Shown here piece after piece: positions 15,744 to 23,910 of a stretch of 64,000 bases of DNA. The position numbers and the translations under genes are program-made. Numbering within the stretch: position 1 is the first letter of the stretch; every line of letters begins with the position of its first letter. The notes beneath the pieces were generated by a model, which saw nothing but the letters and a program-made list of their open reading frames with translations, was not told the DNA's origin and did not search any database. Source of the stretch: Bradyrhizobium sp. CIAT3101 (GTDB lineage Bacteria > Pseudomonadota > Alphaproteobacteria > Rhizobiales > Xanthobacteraceae); contig NZ_CP121634.1 of the NCBI RefSeq assembly GCF_029714945.1, forward strand, positions 1,137,001-1,201,000. Direction: 5' to 3'.

Positions 15744-17054
15744 TCAATTCGGGACTTCTACGGTGGCTTCGACCGGCAGCGCCCCGCCACGGACGCGGAT
15801 TTCGCGGACCGGGTAGGGAACCCGAATGCCCTCGCGCTTGAAGGCGTCCCATAGCGACAGCATCACGTCGCTTTTGACGTTGTCCATGCCGTCGGGGTCC
15901 GCGAGCCAGAGGGTCAGCGAGAACTTCATGCCGGCTTCGGCGAACTCGGTCAGGATGCAGTTCGGCGGCTTGCCCTTCTGCGCGCGCGGATGGGCGGCCG
16001 CGGTCTCGATCGCGAGCCTGCAGACCAGCCTGGGATCGGCGTCGTAGTTGGTGCCGAAGATGATCTTCACCAGCGTGTTCTTGTCGGTATAGGTCCAGTT
16101 GACGACCTTCTGTGTCACCAGATCCTCGTTCGGCACCAGGAACTCGCGGCCATCGCCGGCGGCCACGGAAATATAGCGCGTCTTCATCGCGCTGATGCGC
16201 CCGGTGTTGTCGCCGATGGTGACGAGGTCGCCCGGCTTCACCGATTTGTCGGCGAGCAGGATGATTCCGGAGATGAAATTGGCGACGATCTTCTGCAGGC
16301 CGATACCGATGCCGACGCCGACCGCGCCGGAGAACACCGCAAGCGCGGAGAGGTCGATGCCGACCGCACCGAGCGCGATCACGATCGCGATCGCAAGCAG
16401 CCCGATGCGGATGATCTTGACCAGCAGCACCTGGACCGACGGCGTCAGGTCGGTCGTCGCGTTGATCTTGCTCTCGGCGAAATTGCTGGCGATGTTGGTG
16501 AGCCAGAGCGCGATGATCAGGAGCGCGCCGGCCTTGATCACCAGCAGCGGCGTCAAGCGCAACCCGCCGAGCACGATGGCGTAGGAGTCGAGCAGCTCGA
16601 CCGTGGTATCGAGCTGGCCGAGGATGGACAGTGCGGCGAAGAACCAAGCCGCAACCGACACCAGCTTGACGAAGAAGGCGTTGCGCAGCACCGAGGTCAC
16701 GAGCCGGATCGCGAGCCAGGCCAGCCCCAGCTTGGCGGCGACCATCAGGAGGTAGCTGCGGCTCGGCCAGGTCGCGTGATACATCACGATGCGGGAGATG
16801 ATCACGAGCAGGGTGAACACCGCCGTCGAGCCGCTCGCGACCATCACGCGGGCGAACTGGCGAAGCGGCAGCGGCCAGCGCATCGCCAGCGAGGTGATGT
16901 CGACCCGGTTGCGAATGGCGGCTTCCGCCGCATAGGCGATCCCGGCCGCCGCCAGCATGAGCCCGAACTGCAGGTAGAACCATGGCGAGGCGATTTCCGC
17001 CCCGACGCTGCGCGCGGTGGTCTGCACGAACTCCATGAAGTCTTTGAGGTCCAT
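15744..17054 (-). CDS. MscS-family mechanosensitive ion channel
   Basis: The product is 436 residues from the ATG at 17054; the open frame extends upstream without a good start. It has about seven transmembrane segments (residues 25 to about 270), then the MscS pore helix and beta domain: ALGAVGIDLSALAVFSGAVGVGIGIGLQKI and NFISGIILLADKSVKPGD, with the Ala/Gly packing typical of the pore. A cytoplasmic alpha/beta vestibule domain runs to the end. It would act in the inner membrane, releasing solutes on hypo-osmotic shock. The extra N-terminal helices place it in a larger subclass than E. coli MscS. It is divergent from a K+/H+ antiporter, a neighbour with a related role. Confidence 0.93.
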   Translation of the reverse strand: MDLKDFMEFVQTTARSVGAEIASPWFYLQFGLMLAAAGIAYAAEAAIRNRVDITSLAMRWPLPLRQFARVMVASGSTAVFTLLVIISRIVMYHATWPSRSYLLMVAAKLGLAWLAIRLVTSVLRNAFFVKLVSVAAWFFAALSILGQLDTTVELLDSYAIVLGGLRLTPLLVIKAGALLIIALWLTNIASNFAESKINATTDLTPSVQVLLVKIIRIGLLAIAIVIALGAVGIDLSALAVFSGAVGVGIGIGLQKIVANFISGIILLADKSVKPGDLVTIGDNTGRISAMKTRYISVAAGDGREFLVPNEDLVTQKVVNWTYTDKNTLVKIIFGTNYDADPRLVCRLAIETAAAHPRAQKGKPPNCILTEFAEAGMKFSLTLWLADPDGMDNVKSDVMLSLWDAFKREGIRVPYPVREIRVRGGALPVEATVEVPN

Positions 17055-17289
17055 CGGGCAAGTCTCGTTGGAAAGGTCGCGTCGGGACAGGTCTCGTCGG
17101 GCGAGGATTTGATTCGAAAGTGCCGCAGAATCCCACAAAGGAAGCGGCCCGGCCATCGATACACCGCGAAGTGAAGCGCGTTAAGGCCGCAAAATACGGG
17201 CAGATTGCCGCGAGCGGGAGAAAATGGGTTGGCGCGCCGGTACGGCGACGATAAGGATGCAATTCCAGCGATTTGAACCCGGAAGGTGG

Positions 17290-19083
17290 ATGGCCTCCCT
17301 CGACTCTTTCAGCATCGCCATTCTGCTCGGCGCCGTCCTCGTCATGGCCGGTATCCTCTCGAGCCTGCTCGCGCTGCGCTTCGGCGCGCCGCTGCTGCTG
17401 GTCTTCCTCGCGATCGGCATGCTGGCGGGTGATTCAGGTCCCGGCCAGCTCCAGTTCAACGACGTCGGCACCACCTATCTGGTCGGTTCGGTGGCGCTGG
17501 CCCTGATCCTGTTCGACGGCGGCCTGAAGACGCGTTTCGCCAGCATCCGCACCGTGCTCGCGCCCTCTGTGGTGCTCGCGACCGTCGGCGTGCTGCTGAC
17601 CGCGCTGATCACCGCGCCGTTCGCGAAATTCGCGCTCGATCTCAACTGGGCCGAGTCGCTGCTGGTCGGCGCCGTCGTGGCCTCGACCGACGCCGCCGCG
17701 GTGTTCCTGCTGGTGCATACCCAGGGCCTGCGCCTGCGCCCGCGAGTCGGTGCGACGCTGGAAGCCGAATCCGGCACCAACGATCCCTTCGCCATCTTCC
17801 TCACCTTGATGCTGGTCGAATACATCTCGCTGGGCTCGAGCTCGCCCGGCCATGTGGTGATGGAGTTTGTCCAGGAGGCGGCTCTCGGCGCCATCGTCGG
17901 CGTGATCGGCGGACGTCTCGTCGTCATCGGGCTCAACAAGGTCGCGCTTCCGCAGGGCCTGCACGCGCCGTTCGTCACCACGGCCGCGCTCGTGATCTTC
18001 GGCGGCTCGCAGATCATGCACGCCTCGGGCTTCCTCGCCGTCTATCTCGCGGGCATCATCATCGGCAACCGGCCGACGCGCGCGCACAATTCGGTGGTGG
18101 CGTTTCTCGATGCCGCGACCTGGCTGGCGCAGATCGTGATGTTCGTGCTGCTGGGCCTGCTGGTGTCACCGAGCCGGCTCGGCTCCAGCGTGCTGCCCGC
18201 GATCGGTATCTCCTTCGTCCTGATGCTGGTGGCGCGGCCGATCGCGGTGTTCGTGTGCCTCGCCCCGTTCCGCTTCAACTGGCGCGAAAAGATCTTCATC
18301 GCCTGGACGGGCCTGCGCGGTGCGGTCGCGATCTTCCTGGCCTCGATCCCGATGCTGGTCGGCCTGTCAAAGGCCTATCTCTATTTCGACGTCGCCTTCG
18401 TCGTCGTGATCATTTCGCTCCTGCTGCAGGGCTGGACGCTGGCGCCCGCCGCGCGCAAGCTGCATGTGGCGCTGCCGCGCGCCGAGCGCGGCCCGCGCCG
18501 CGTCGAACTGGATCTGCCCGGCCAGCTCGAACAGCAGCTGGTCGGCTATCCGGTGCGGCCGAAGAGCCTGTATTTCCGCCGCGGCCTGATCCCCTCCTGG
18601 TCCAAGCCGACCCTGGTGATCCGCAAGGAGAGCATTCTGACGCCCGTGGAAGCCGAGCCGATCGAGCCCGGCGATTACATCTATCTGCTGGCACCGCCGG
18701 AAAAGGCCGAGGCGCTCGACCGCTTCTTCGTCGATATGCAACCAAGCTCGGCGCCCGATCCGCATCTGCTCGGCGACTTCATGGTCTCCGGCGAGCACAC
18801 GCTCGCCGAGCTTGCCGAGATCTACGGCGTGACGGCAAGCGACGACGACAGCAAGCTGACGCTGGCCGACTATTTCGACGTTCATCTCGATCGCGCGCCG
18901 AAGGAAGGCGCCGAGCTCGCGCTCGGCGAGATCGTGCTCGTCGCGCGCAGCATCTCCGGCGGCCGCGTCAACGTCGTCGGCCTCCGCCTGCCGGAAGACG
19001 ACGAAACGCCACCGCCGCTGACGCGCAGGCAGGCGTTGCGGAAGAAGCTCGCGGAGATCTGGACGTCGGTGGCGGGGGTCTGA
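17290..19083 (+). CDS. K+/H+ antiporter, CvrA/NhaP2 type
   Basis: The product is 597 residues from the ATG at 17290, which has GGAAGG upstream. The first 390 residues are a CPA1 sodium/proton exchanger domain with about 12 to 13 membrane segments. They include ALILFDGGLKTRF, the ion-binding ASTDAAAVF region, and EAESGTNDPFAIF. The cytoplasmic tail carries a TrkA-C (RCK-C) domain (about 395-480, LVIRKESILTPVEAEPIEPGDYIYLLAP) and a CorC/HlyC-like domain after it. Members of this family export K+ in exchange for protons and help in cell volume control. A palindromic repeat follows the stop. Confidence 0.93.
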   Translation: MASLDSFSIAILLGAVLVMAGILSSLLALRFGAPLLLVFLAIGMLAGDSGPGQLQFNDVGTTYLVGSVALALILFDGGLKTRFASIRTVLAPSVVLATVGVLLTALITAPFAKFALDLNWAESLLVGAVVASTDAAAVFLLVHTQGLRLRPRVGATLEAESGTNDPFAIFLTLMLVEYISLGSSSPGHVVMEFVQEAALGAIVGVIGGRLVVIGLNKVALPQGLHAPFVTTAALVIFGGSQIMHASGFLAVYLAGIIIGNRPTRAHNSVVAFLDAATWLAQIVMFVLLGLLVSPSRLGSSVLPAIGISFVLMLVARPIAVFVCLAPFRFNWREKIFIAWTGLRGAVAIFLASIPMLVGLSKAYLYFDVAFVVVIISLLLQGWTLAPAARKLHVALPRAERGPRRVELDLPGQLEQQLVGYPVRPKSLYFRRGLIPSWSKPTLVIRKESILTPVEAEPIEPGDYIYLLAPPEKAEALDRFFVDMQPSSAPDPHLLGDFMVSGEHTLAELAEIYGVTASDDDSKLTLADYFDVHLDRAPKEGAELALGEIVLVARSISGGRVNVVGLRLPEDDETPPPLTRRQALRKKLAEIWTSVAGV

Positions 19084-19099
19084 CGCTGCTGTGGCTGCC

Positions 19100-19190
19100 G
19101 TAGGGTGGGCAAAGCGAAGCGTGCCCACGCATTTCTTGCGATCGAGAGAGTTGGTGGGCACGGCGCAAGGGCGCCTTTGCCCACCCTACG
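19100..19190. repeat. Palindromic intergenic repeat (GGGTGGGCAAAG type)
   Basis: TAGGGTGGGCAAAGCG near 19101 and its inverse, CTTTGCCCACCCTA, near 19176 form the arms of a long hairpin with an inner GTGCCCAC/GTGGGCAC pair. It lies between the antiporter and modC stop codons, where two genes converge, and could work as a bidirectional terminator. Very similar elements are scattered in Bradyrhizobium genomes. A diverged relative is at 45451. Confidence 0.8.
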
Positions 19191-19220
19191 AAAGCCGTCG
19201 TAAGGACGACGACGGAGTTG

Positions 19221-19883
19221 CTACGTCAGCACCTTCACCCCGCCGAACGACGTGACGCGGCCCTGCCTCAGCATCACGATCTGCGTTGCGAGCTGGCGCA
19301 GCTCGGCGACGTCGTGGCTGACATAGACCATGGGCACATTGGCCTCGTCGCGCAGGCGGACCAGATAGGGCAAAATCTCGAGCTTGCGGGCCTCGTCGAG
19401 CGCGCCGAGCGGCTCGTCGAGCAGCAGCAGCCGCGGCTTCGACAACAATGCGCGGCCGAGCGCGACGCGCTGGCGTTCGCCGCCGGAGAGTTTTCCGGGG
19501 CGGCGGTCAAGCAGGGCACCGATGTCGAGCAGCTCGACGACGCGCTTGTGCTGCGCCGGATCGGCCGCGAGGCGGTTCATCCGCCGGCCATAGTCGAGAT
19601 TCTGCGCGACGTTGAGATGCGGAAACAGCCGCGCATCCTGGAACACGTAGCCGATGCGGCGGCGATAGGTCGGCACATGAATGCCGGCGGCGCTGTCGTC
19701 GACGGTCTCGCCGTCGATCACGATGGTGCCGCGATCGGGCCGCAGCAGGCCTGCGATCATGTTGATCAGCGAGCTCTTGCCGGCGCCGGATGCGCCGAAC
19801 AGGCCGGTGACGCGGCCTTCGCTTGAGAACGACGCCTGAAGCGAAAATTCACCGAGCTGTTTTTCGACATCGACGCGCAGCAT
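19221..19883 (-). CDS. modC: Molybdate ABC transporter ATP-binding protein ModC
   Basis: This 220-residue ABC ATPase has Walker A GASGAGKS (residues 30-37), the Q-loop GYVFQDARLFPHLNV, the signature LSGGERQR, and Walker B LLLLDEPLGALD followed by the switch His in YVSHDVAEL. It powers molybdate import with ModB and ModA. It stops about where the ATPase domain ends, so it lacks the C-terminal molybdate-binding TOBE domain of E. coli ModC (about 350 residues). Short versions are common in alphaproteobacteria. It begins two bases after modB, and the three genes form one operon. Confidence 0.95.
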   Translation of the reverse strand: MLRVDVEKQLGEFSLQASFSSEGRVTGLFGASGAGKSSLINMIAGLLRPDRGTIVIDGETVDDSAAGIHVPTYRRRIGYVFQDARLFPHLNVAQNLDYGRRMNRLAADPAQHKRVVELLDIGALLDRRPGKLSGGERQRVALGRALLSKPRLLLLDEPLGALDEARKLEILPYLVRLRDEANVPMVYVSHDVAELRQLATQIVMLRQGRVTSFGGVKVLT

Positions 19884-19885
19884 GG

Positions 19886-20581
19886 TCAGTTCCCGTGCAG
19901 GCGCTGCGTGGCGCGGCGGGCGAACCATTCGGCGGCGATCAGCGCGCCGATCGCGAGCCCGACCGAGATCATCACGAGTCGTGCCGCGGCGGCGTCGCCA
20001 TCCGGCGTCTGGATCAGTGAGTAGATCGCGGACGAGATGGTCTGGGTCTCGCCGGGAATGTTGGAGACGAAGGTGATGGTCGCGCCGAACTCGCCGATCG
20101 CCTTGGCGAAGCCGAGCACCATGCCGGCGAGCACGCCGGGCAGGGCCAAGGGCAGCGTCACCGTGAAGAACACCTTGAAGGGCGCCGCACCGAGCGTCTC
20201 GGCGGCCTGTTCGAGCCGGCTGTCGATCGCCTCGATCGACAGCCGCATCGGGCGCACCAGCAGCGGAAACGACATCACGCCGCAGGCGAGCGCCGCACCG
20301 GTCCAGCGGAAGGCGAAGACGATGCCGAGATGATCGGCGAGAAAGCCGCCGACCAGGCCGCGGCGGCCGAAAGTGAGCAGCAGCAGATAGCCGGTGACGA
20401 CGGGCGGCAGCACCAGCGGCAGATGCACGACGGCATCTAGCACCGACTTGCCCCAGAAATCCTTGCGGGCAAGCAGCCACGCCAGCGCAATGCCGAACGG
20501 CGTTGCCACTAGCGTTGCGATGACGGCGACCCTGAGCGAGAGCAGGATCGCCGTCCATTCGGCGGGAGAGATGTCGAGCAT
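19886..20581 (-). CDS. modB: Molybdate ABC transporter permease ModB
   Basis: This 231-residue inner-membrane permease has five to six predicted transmembrane helices. It carries the EAA-type coupling motif ETLGAAPFKVFFTVTLPLALPGVLAGM, which contacts ModC, and begins MLDISPAEWTAILLSLRVA, a typical ModB start. It forms the channel for MoO4(2-) received from ModA. The gap to modA is 26 bases and to modC two bases, so it is the middle gene of modABC. Confidence 0.96.
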   Translation of the reverse strand: MLDISPAEWTAILLSLRVAVIATLVATPFGIALAWLLARKDFWGKSVLDAVVHLPLVLPPVVTGYLLLLTFGRRGLVGGFLADHLGIVFAFRWTGAALACGVMSFPLLVRPMRLSIEAIDSRLEQAAETLGAAPFKVFFTVTLPLALPGVLAGMVLGFAKAIGEFGATITFVSNIPGETQTISSAIYSLIQTPDGDAAAARLVMISVGLAIGALIAAEWFARRATQRLHGN

Positions 20582-20607
20582 TAAGTCGTAATATCAGATC
20601 GCGAAGA

Positions 20608-21393
20608 TCAAGTGGTCGGGCTGATCAGGAACTTAAAGCCGTATTTTTCCAGGATGGTCTTGGCGGCCGAGGTACGCAGGAAGGCGAGATAGTCGTTGGT
20701 CTCGGGCTTCGCGGTCGTGGTCGCCGCAACCGGATAGATGATCGCGGGATGCGAATCCGCCGGGAAGGTGCCGACGATCTTGACGCCGGGCTCGACCTTG
20801 GCGTCGGTGGAATAGACGATGCCGAGGTTGGCTTCACCACGGGCGACCAGCGTCAGCGCAGCGCGCACGCTCTCGGCCATGGCGAATTTCGGCTCTGCGG
20901 CGGTCCAGGCGCCGAGCTTCTCCAGCGCCGCCTTGGCGTATTTGCCGACCGGCACCGACTTGACGTCGCCGGTCGCGATCTTGCCGTCGCCGGCGAGTTT
21001 TGCGAGGTCGAAACCCTGCGCGATGGTGACGTTGTCGATTTTGGAATCCTTCGGCGCGATCAGCACGATGCTGTTGCCGAGCAGGTTCACGCGGGAAGGC
21101 TCGTTGATGGTCTTCTTGGAGGCGGCGTAGTCCATCCAGTCGGTGTCGGCCGAGACGAACACGTCGGCCGGCGCGCCCTGCTCGATCTGTTTTGCCAGGA
21201 CCGAGCTCGCGGCATAGCTCACGGAAAACTTGACGCCGGTCTTGGCGGTGTAGGCGGCGTTGACCTCGTCGAGCGCATTCTTCATCGACGCGGCGGCGAA
21301 GACCGTGATGGTCTTGTCCTCGGCGGCGGCGGGCGAGAGGCTCGCGCCCGCGAGCATCACGAAGGCGGTGAAAAGTCCGGCAATACGATACAT
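20608..21393 (-). CDS. modA: Molybdate ABC transporter substrate-binding protein ModA
   Basis: This 261-residue periplasmic protein has a cleavable signal peptide (MYRIAGLFTAFVMLAGASLSP, then AAAED). It has the ModA fold motifs: TVFAAASMKNALDEV at the oxyanion site, SYAASSVLAKQIEQGAPADVFVSAD, and late SVRAALTLVARGEANLGIVYSTDA. Ser residues in AAAS and AASS are in place to bind molybdate or tungstate. It is the first gene of modABC. Molybdenum matters for nitrogenase, nitrate reductase and xanthine dehydrogenase-type enzymes in rhizobia. No ModE site could be identified upstream. Confidence 0.96.
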   Translation of the reverse strand: MYRIAGLFTAFVMLAGASLSPAAAEDKTITVFAAASMKNALDEVNAAYTAKTGVKFSVSYAASSVLAKQIEQGAPADVFVSADTDWMDYAASKKTINEPSRVNLLGNSIVLIAPKDSKIDNVTIAQGFDLAKLAGDGKIATGDVKSVPVGKYAKAALEKLGAWTAAEPKFAMAESVRAALTLVARGEANLGIVYSTDAKVEPGVKIVGTFPADSHPAIIYPVAATTTAKPETNDYLAFLRTSAAKTILEKYGFKFLISPTT

Positions 21394-21579
21394 GGATGGC
21401 GCTCCGTGCGAGCCCGCGCGCGCAAACGCACGCGCAAATCTGGCGTTGGGTGGGTTCAGGTCGCGACCGGCGGAAGCGCTGTTCCACGTGTCCCCGCAAC
21501 GGCTTACGGCCGACGGGGATATCGCAGCTGCGAAGATAGCAGGCCGGGGCTTCAGGTCAAAGGCGACCCTTTGTCCAAC

Positions 21580-21636
21580 GCATGATCCGGAAAAGTGTGT
21601 CGCGGTTTTCCGAAAAGATCATGCGCAAACAATAAC
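21580..21636. repeat. Dispersed repeat, GCATGATCCGGAAAAGTGTG family (copy 1)
   Basis: GCATGATCCGGAAAAGTGTG followed by GCGGTTTTCCG and GATCATGC forms an imperfect palindrome ending in CAAACAATAAC. The same element occurs at 58667-58736. It lies between modA and the secreted protein gene at 21644. Its arms could form a hairpin in either transcript. Confidence 0.85.
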
Positions 21637-21643
21637 ATCCCGC

Positions 21644-22159
21644 TTATTGCGCCGGCAGGATCGAAATCGACAGCGAATTGTCCTTGGCGCCGCTGACCTG
21701 GAGCACGAACGGCTTGTCCGAGAGCTCGTATTTCATGGTTTTGCGGATGCCGTCGCAATCGGTGGCGCCGCTGAAGGCCACCGGCTTGAGGAAATGCCCG
21801 TCCTGGACCAGATCGACCCAGGCGCCGGAGGACAGGCTGATGGTGTAGAGCCCGGCCTTGGCCGCCTTGATGCTGGTGAAGCCGGCAAAGGTGCCGTCCT
21901 TCGGCGCCCGCTCCGGCGGCGTCGGCAGCTTTGCCTCCTGGGGCGCGACCAGGCCCAGCGTGATCGCCGATGCCGGGACCGCGGCCTGTTCGGCTCCCGA
22001 GGCGAGCTTGGCGCGGTCCGGCGCGGTCAGCGCGGCGCGGTCGCGCTCGATCGGCCATTTGAACTTGTCGCAGCCGCTGGGCTCCTCCGCCGCGAGAGCG
22101 GAGGTCGCGCTGATCGAGAGCACGGCAAGAAGAGCGAGGACGCGCATGTCAAATCTCAT
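21644..22159 (-). CDS. Secreted protein of unknown function
   Basis: This 171-residue protein starts MRFDMRVLALLAVL, a signal peptide with probable cleavage after LAA; a second ATG four codons in is equally possible. The mature part begins EEPSGCDKFKWPIERDRAAL and later has YTISLSSGAWVDLVQDG and KPVAFSGATDCDGIRKTMKYEL, a pattern of beta strands with two Cys likely to form a disulphide. It resembles a conserved small periplasmic protein of Bradyrhizobium, but no function can be named. It is followed by a dispersed repeat and separated from modA. Confidence 0.75.
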   Translation of the reverse strand: MRFDMRVLALLAVLSISATSALAAEEPSGCDKFKWPIERDRAALTAPDRAKLASGAEQAAVPASAITLGLVAPQEAKLPTPPERAPKDGTFAGFTSIKAAKAGLYTISLSSGAWVDLVQDGHFLKPVAFSGATDCDGIRKTMKYELSDKPFVLQVSGAKDNSLSISILPAQ

Positions 22160-22274
22160 CGTTGGCCGCGCGTGGGCGCAGCTTGCAGTCAGGTTTTGTC
22201 GGCGAACGGGATGCGCATCCCGGAATGCCGCGGGCTTACGGCCGCGCGGCAGGACGATCCTAGCGCATGCTCCT

Positions 22275-22430
22275 CTCCTCGTCATCCCGGACAAGCGCAG
22301 CGAAACGAAGCGCAGATCCGGGATCCATACCCACAGGGAGATGTTTGACGAAGACCCGGAGTGTGAGCGATGTCCCACACTCCTCCCTGTGGTTATGGGT
22401 CCCCGCCTTCGCGGGGACGACAACCGAAAA
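22275..22430. repeat. Palindromic intergenic repeat
   Basis: Sequence beginning CGTCATCCCGGACAAGCG, then arms CATACCCACAGGGAG and CTCCCTGTGGTTATGGGT, ends in CGCCTTCGCGGGGACGAC. The long imperfect hairpin lies between the mepA stop and the promoter side of the secreted-protein gene. It is of a type dispersed in Bradyrhizobium genomes and holds no gene. Confidence 0.75.
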
Positions 22431-22447
22431 TGGAGCGGCAGTGTGCC

Positions 22448-23392
22448 CTATGGCTTCGCATCACCCGCGCGCAGCACCGCTTTGCAGGCCGCCGGCATCT
22501 GGGCCAGCGTCATCGGCGGTTTTGGCTTCGGCGGCTCCGGCGGCGGCTTCGGATGCAGCACGCCCTCGCTGAACCAATAGGCGAAATCGGAGGGCTTGCA
22601 GCCTTCGTCCTCGGATTGCGACGGCTGGCCCTCGCATTCGCCTGATCCCGCCGGGCAGCGCATGCGGATGTGGAAATGATAGTCGTGGCCCCACCACGGC
22701 CGGATCTTCGACAGCCACGAGCGGTCGCCCTTGGCTTCACGGCAGAGCGCCTTCTTGATCGCGGGATTGACGAAGATGCGCTGCACCGCCGGTTCCTGCG
22801 CCGCATCGCGCAGCACCAGCACGTGGGCCGGCGTGAACACTTTCGGATCGATGTCGAGCCGGTCCTCGCGCACCATCATCACCGCCGACATCTCCTCGCG
22901 CTCCTCGCGCGATAGCCGACGGTCCGGCATCGGCGTCAGCCAGATGTCGGCATCCAGCCCGATCTGATGGCTGGCATGACCTGACAGCGCCGGCCCGCCG
23001 CGTGGCTGGCCGATGTCGCCGACCAGAATGCCCGGCCAGCCCGCGTCCTTGTGCGCCCTGGCAGCCAGGCGCTTGATCAGCGCGATCATATCGGGATGAC
23101 CGTAGTTGCGGTTACGCGACAGCCGCATCACCTGCCAATTGTCGCCGTTGAGCGGCATCTGCTGGGCGCCGCCGATGCAGCCCTTCACGTAGGAGCCGAT
23201 GACATGCGCCGGTCCTGTCGAGGGCAGCAGTTTTCGCGCGAACAGCTCTTTGGCGCCGAGATGCGGATCGTTCGGATTGGCGAGCGGCGGCAACGGTTTT
23301 GCGTTCACGCTGCCCTTGTCCTGGGCCAGCGCGCCGCCGGCGGCCAGCAGCGTCATCATCAGCAGGAGAGGGGCGATTCGGCGGGGACTCAT
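22448..23392 (-). CDS. mepA: Penicillin-insensitive murein endopeptidase MepA
   Basis: This 314-residue periplasmic peptidase starts at the ATG at 23392. Signal peptide SPRRIAPLLLMMTLLAAGG is cleaved after ALA. The catalytic M74 zinc site is clear: GHASHQIGLDADIWL gives the His and Asp ligands, and the HDYHFHIRM box gives the last His pair. MepA cleaves the D-Ala-mDAP crosslink of peptidoglycan. The C-terminal 60 residues hold paired Cys, then a Pro/Lys-rich linker (HPKPPPEPPKPKPP), a common extension in this order. Upstream spacing indicates its own promoter. Confidence 0.95.
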   Translation of the reverse strand: MSPRRIAPLLLMMTLLAAGGALAQDKGSVNAKPLPPLANPNDPHLGAKELFARKLLPSTGPAHVIGSYVKGCIGGAQQMPLNGDNWQVMRLSRNRNYGHPDMIALIKRLAARAHKDAGWPGILVGDIGQPRGGPALSGHASHQIGLDADIWLTPMPDRRLSREEREEMSAVMMVREDRLDIDPKVFTPAHVLVLRDAAQEPAVQRIFVNPAIKKALCREAKGDRSWLSKIRPWWGHDYHFHIRMRCPAGSGECEGQPSQSEDEGCKPSDFAYWFSEGVLHPKPPPEPPKPKPPMTLAQMPAACKAVLRAGDAKP

Positions 23393-23910
23393 GCTGACGT
23401 TCTTATAACCCAAGCCTGCGTCGGGGTTAAGGATGAGGCTCTCGGCGGGACGGCGCCTCACAACGTCTTTACAGCGGTAGCGGCCCTGTTCGCGTGGGCA
23501 ACACCAAGAGCCATATTTCGGATGAGCGCTCCATCGAGCGCAGCGGGGACATCGTGCGAAAGTCGCAAATTTCCGCTGCGGCGGCGCGATTCTTAACGGC
23601 GCGATAACTCTATCCTGCATTGACCAAAATTCGTGCGCGGAACGAGATGCACCTGGCTCCTGCATGCAAGCGGCCTGCATTCCGGAATTGATTCATGGAG
23701 ACTGCGCGTTTTTGCATCTCCGCTCTCGACGATCGCGACGAGCAAGCTGGTTCGACGCGCCGCCGGCGCCGATTGCGCCTCGCAAACAGGCAAAACGCTC
23801 CGCCGTCCGGCTGCTGCAAGGCGCGTCGTCGGAGGACGAGACCACGCAAGATTACTTTTCTTTCAGACACTTGGAGCAAGACTTGCGTCCGCTGGGCGCG
23901 GCTAGGACGT
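23393..23910. other. Divergent intergenic region
   Basis: This is about 520 bases between mepA (minus) and the GGDEF/EAL gene (plus). Open frames extend from both genes, but neither has a start signal in the extension. An inverted TGCATGCAAGC-type palindrome lies near 23660-23675. It holds the promoters of the two genes; specific elements cannot be picked out. Confidence 0.4.

Noticed and set aside
15703..17262. 519-codon minus frame overlapping the MscS gene
   Set aside because: Same strand but another frame; the product is Arg/Ala-rich without membrane helices, whereas the MscS frame shows a full channel.
19100..19190. Palindromic repeats read as CRISPR
   Set aside because: The intergenic palindromes are single, of several unrelated types, and have no spacer-repeat periodicity; no cas1 or cas interference gene is present.
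21394..21643. Molybdenum-cofactor riboswitch upstream of modA
   Set aside because: The region is a dispersed repeat plus GC-rich sequence, and no conserved riboswitch core could be recognised.
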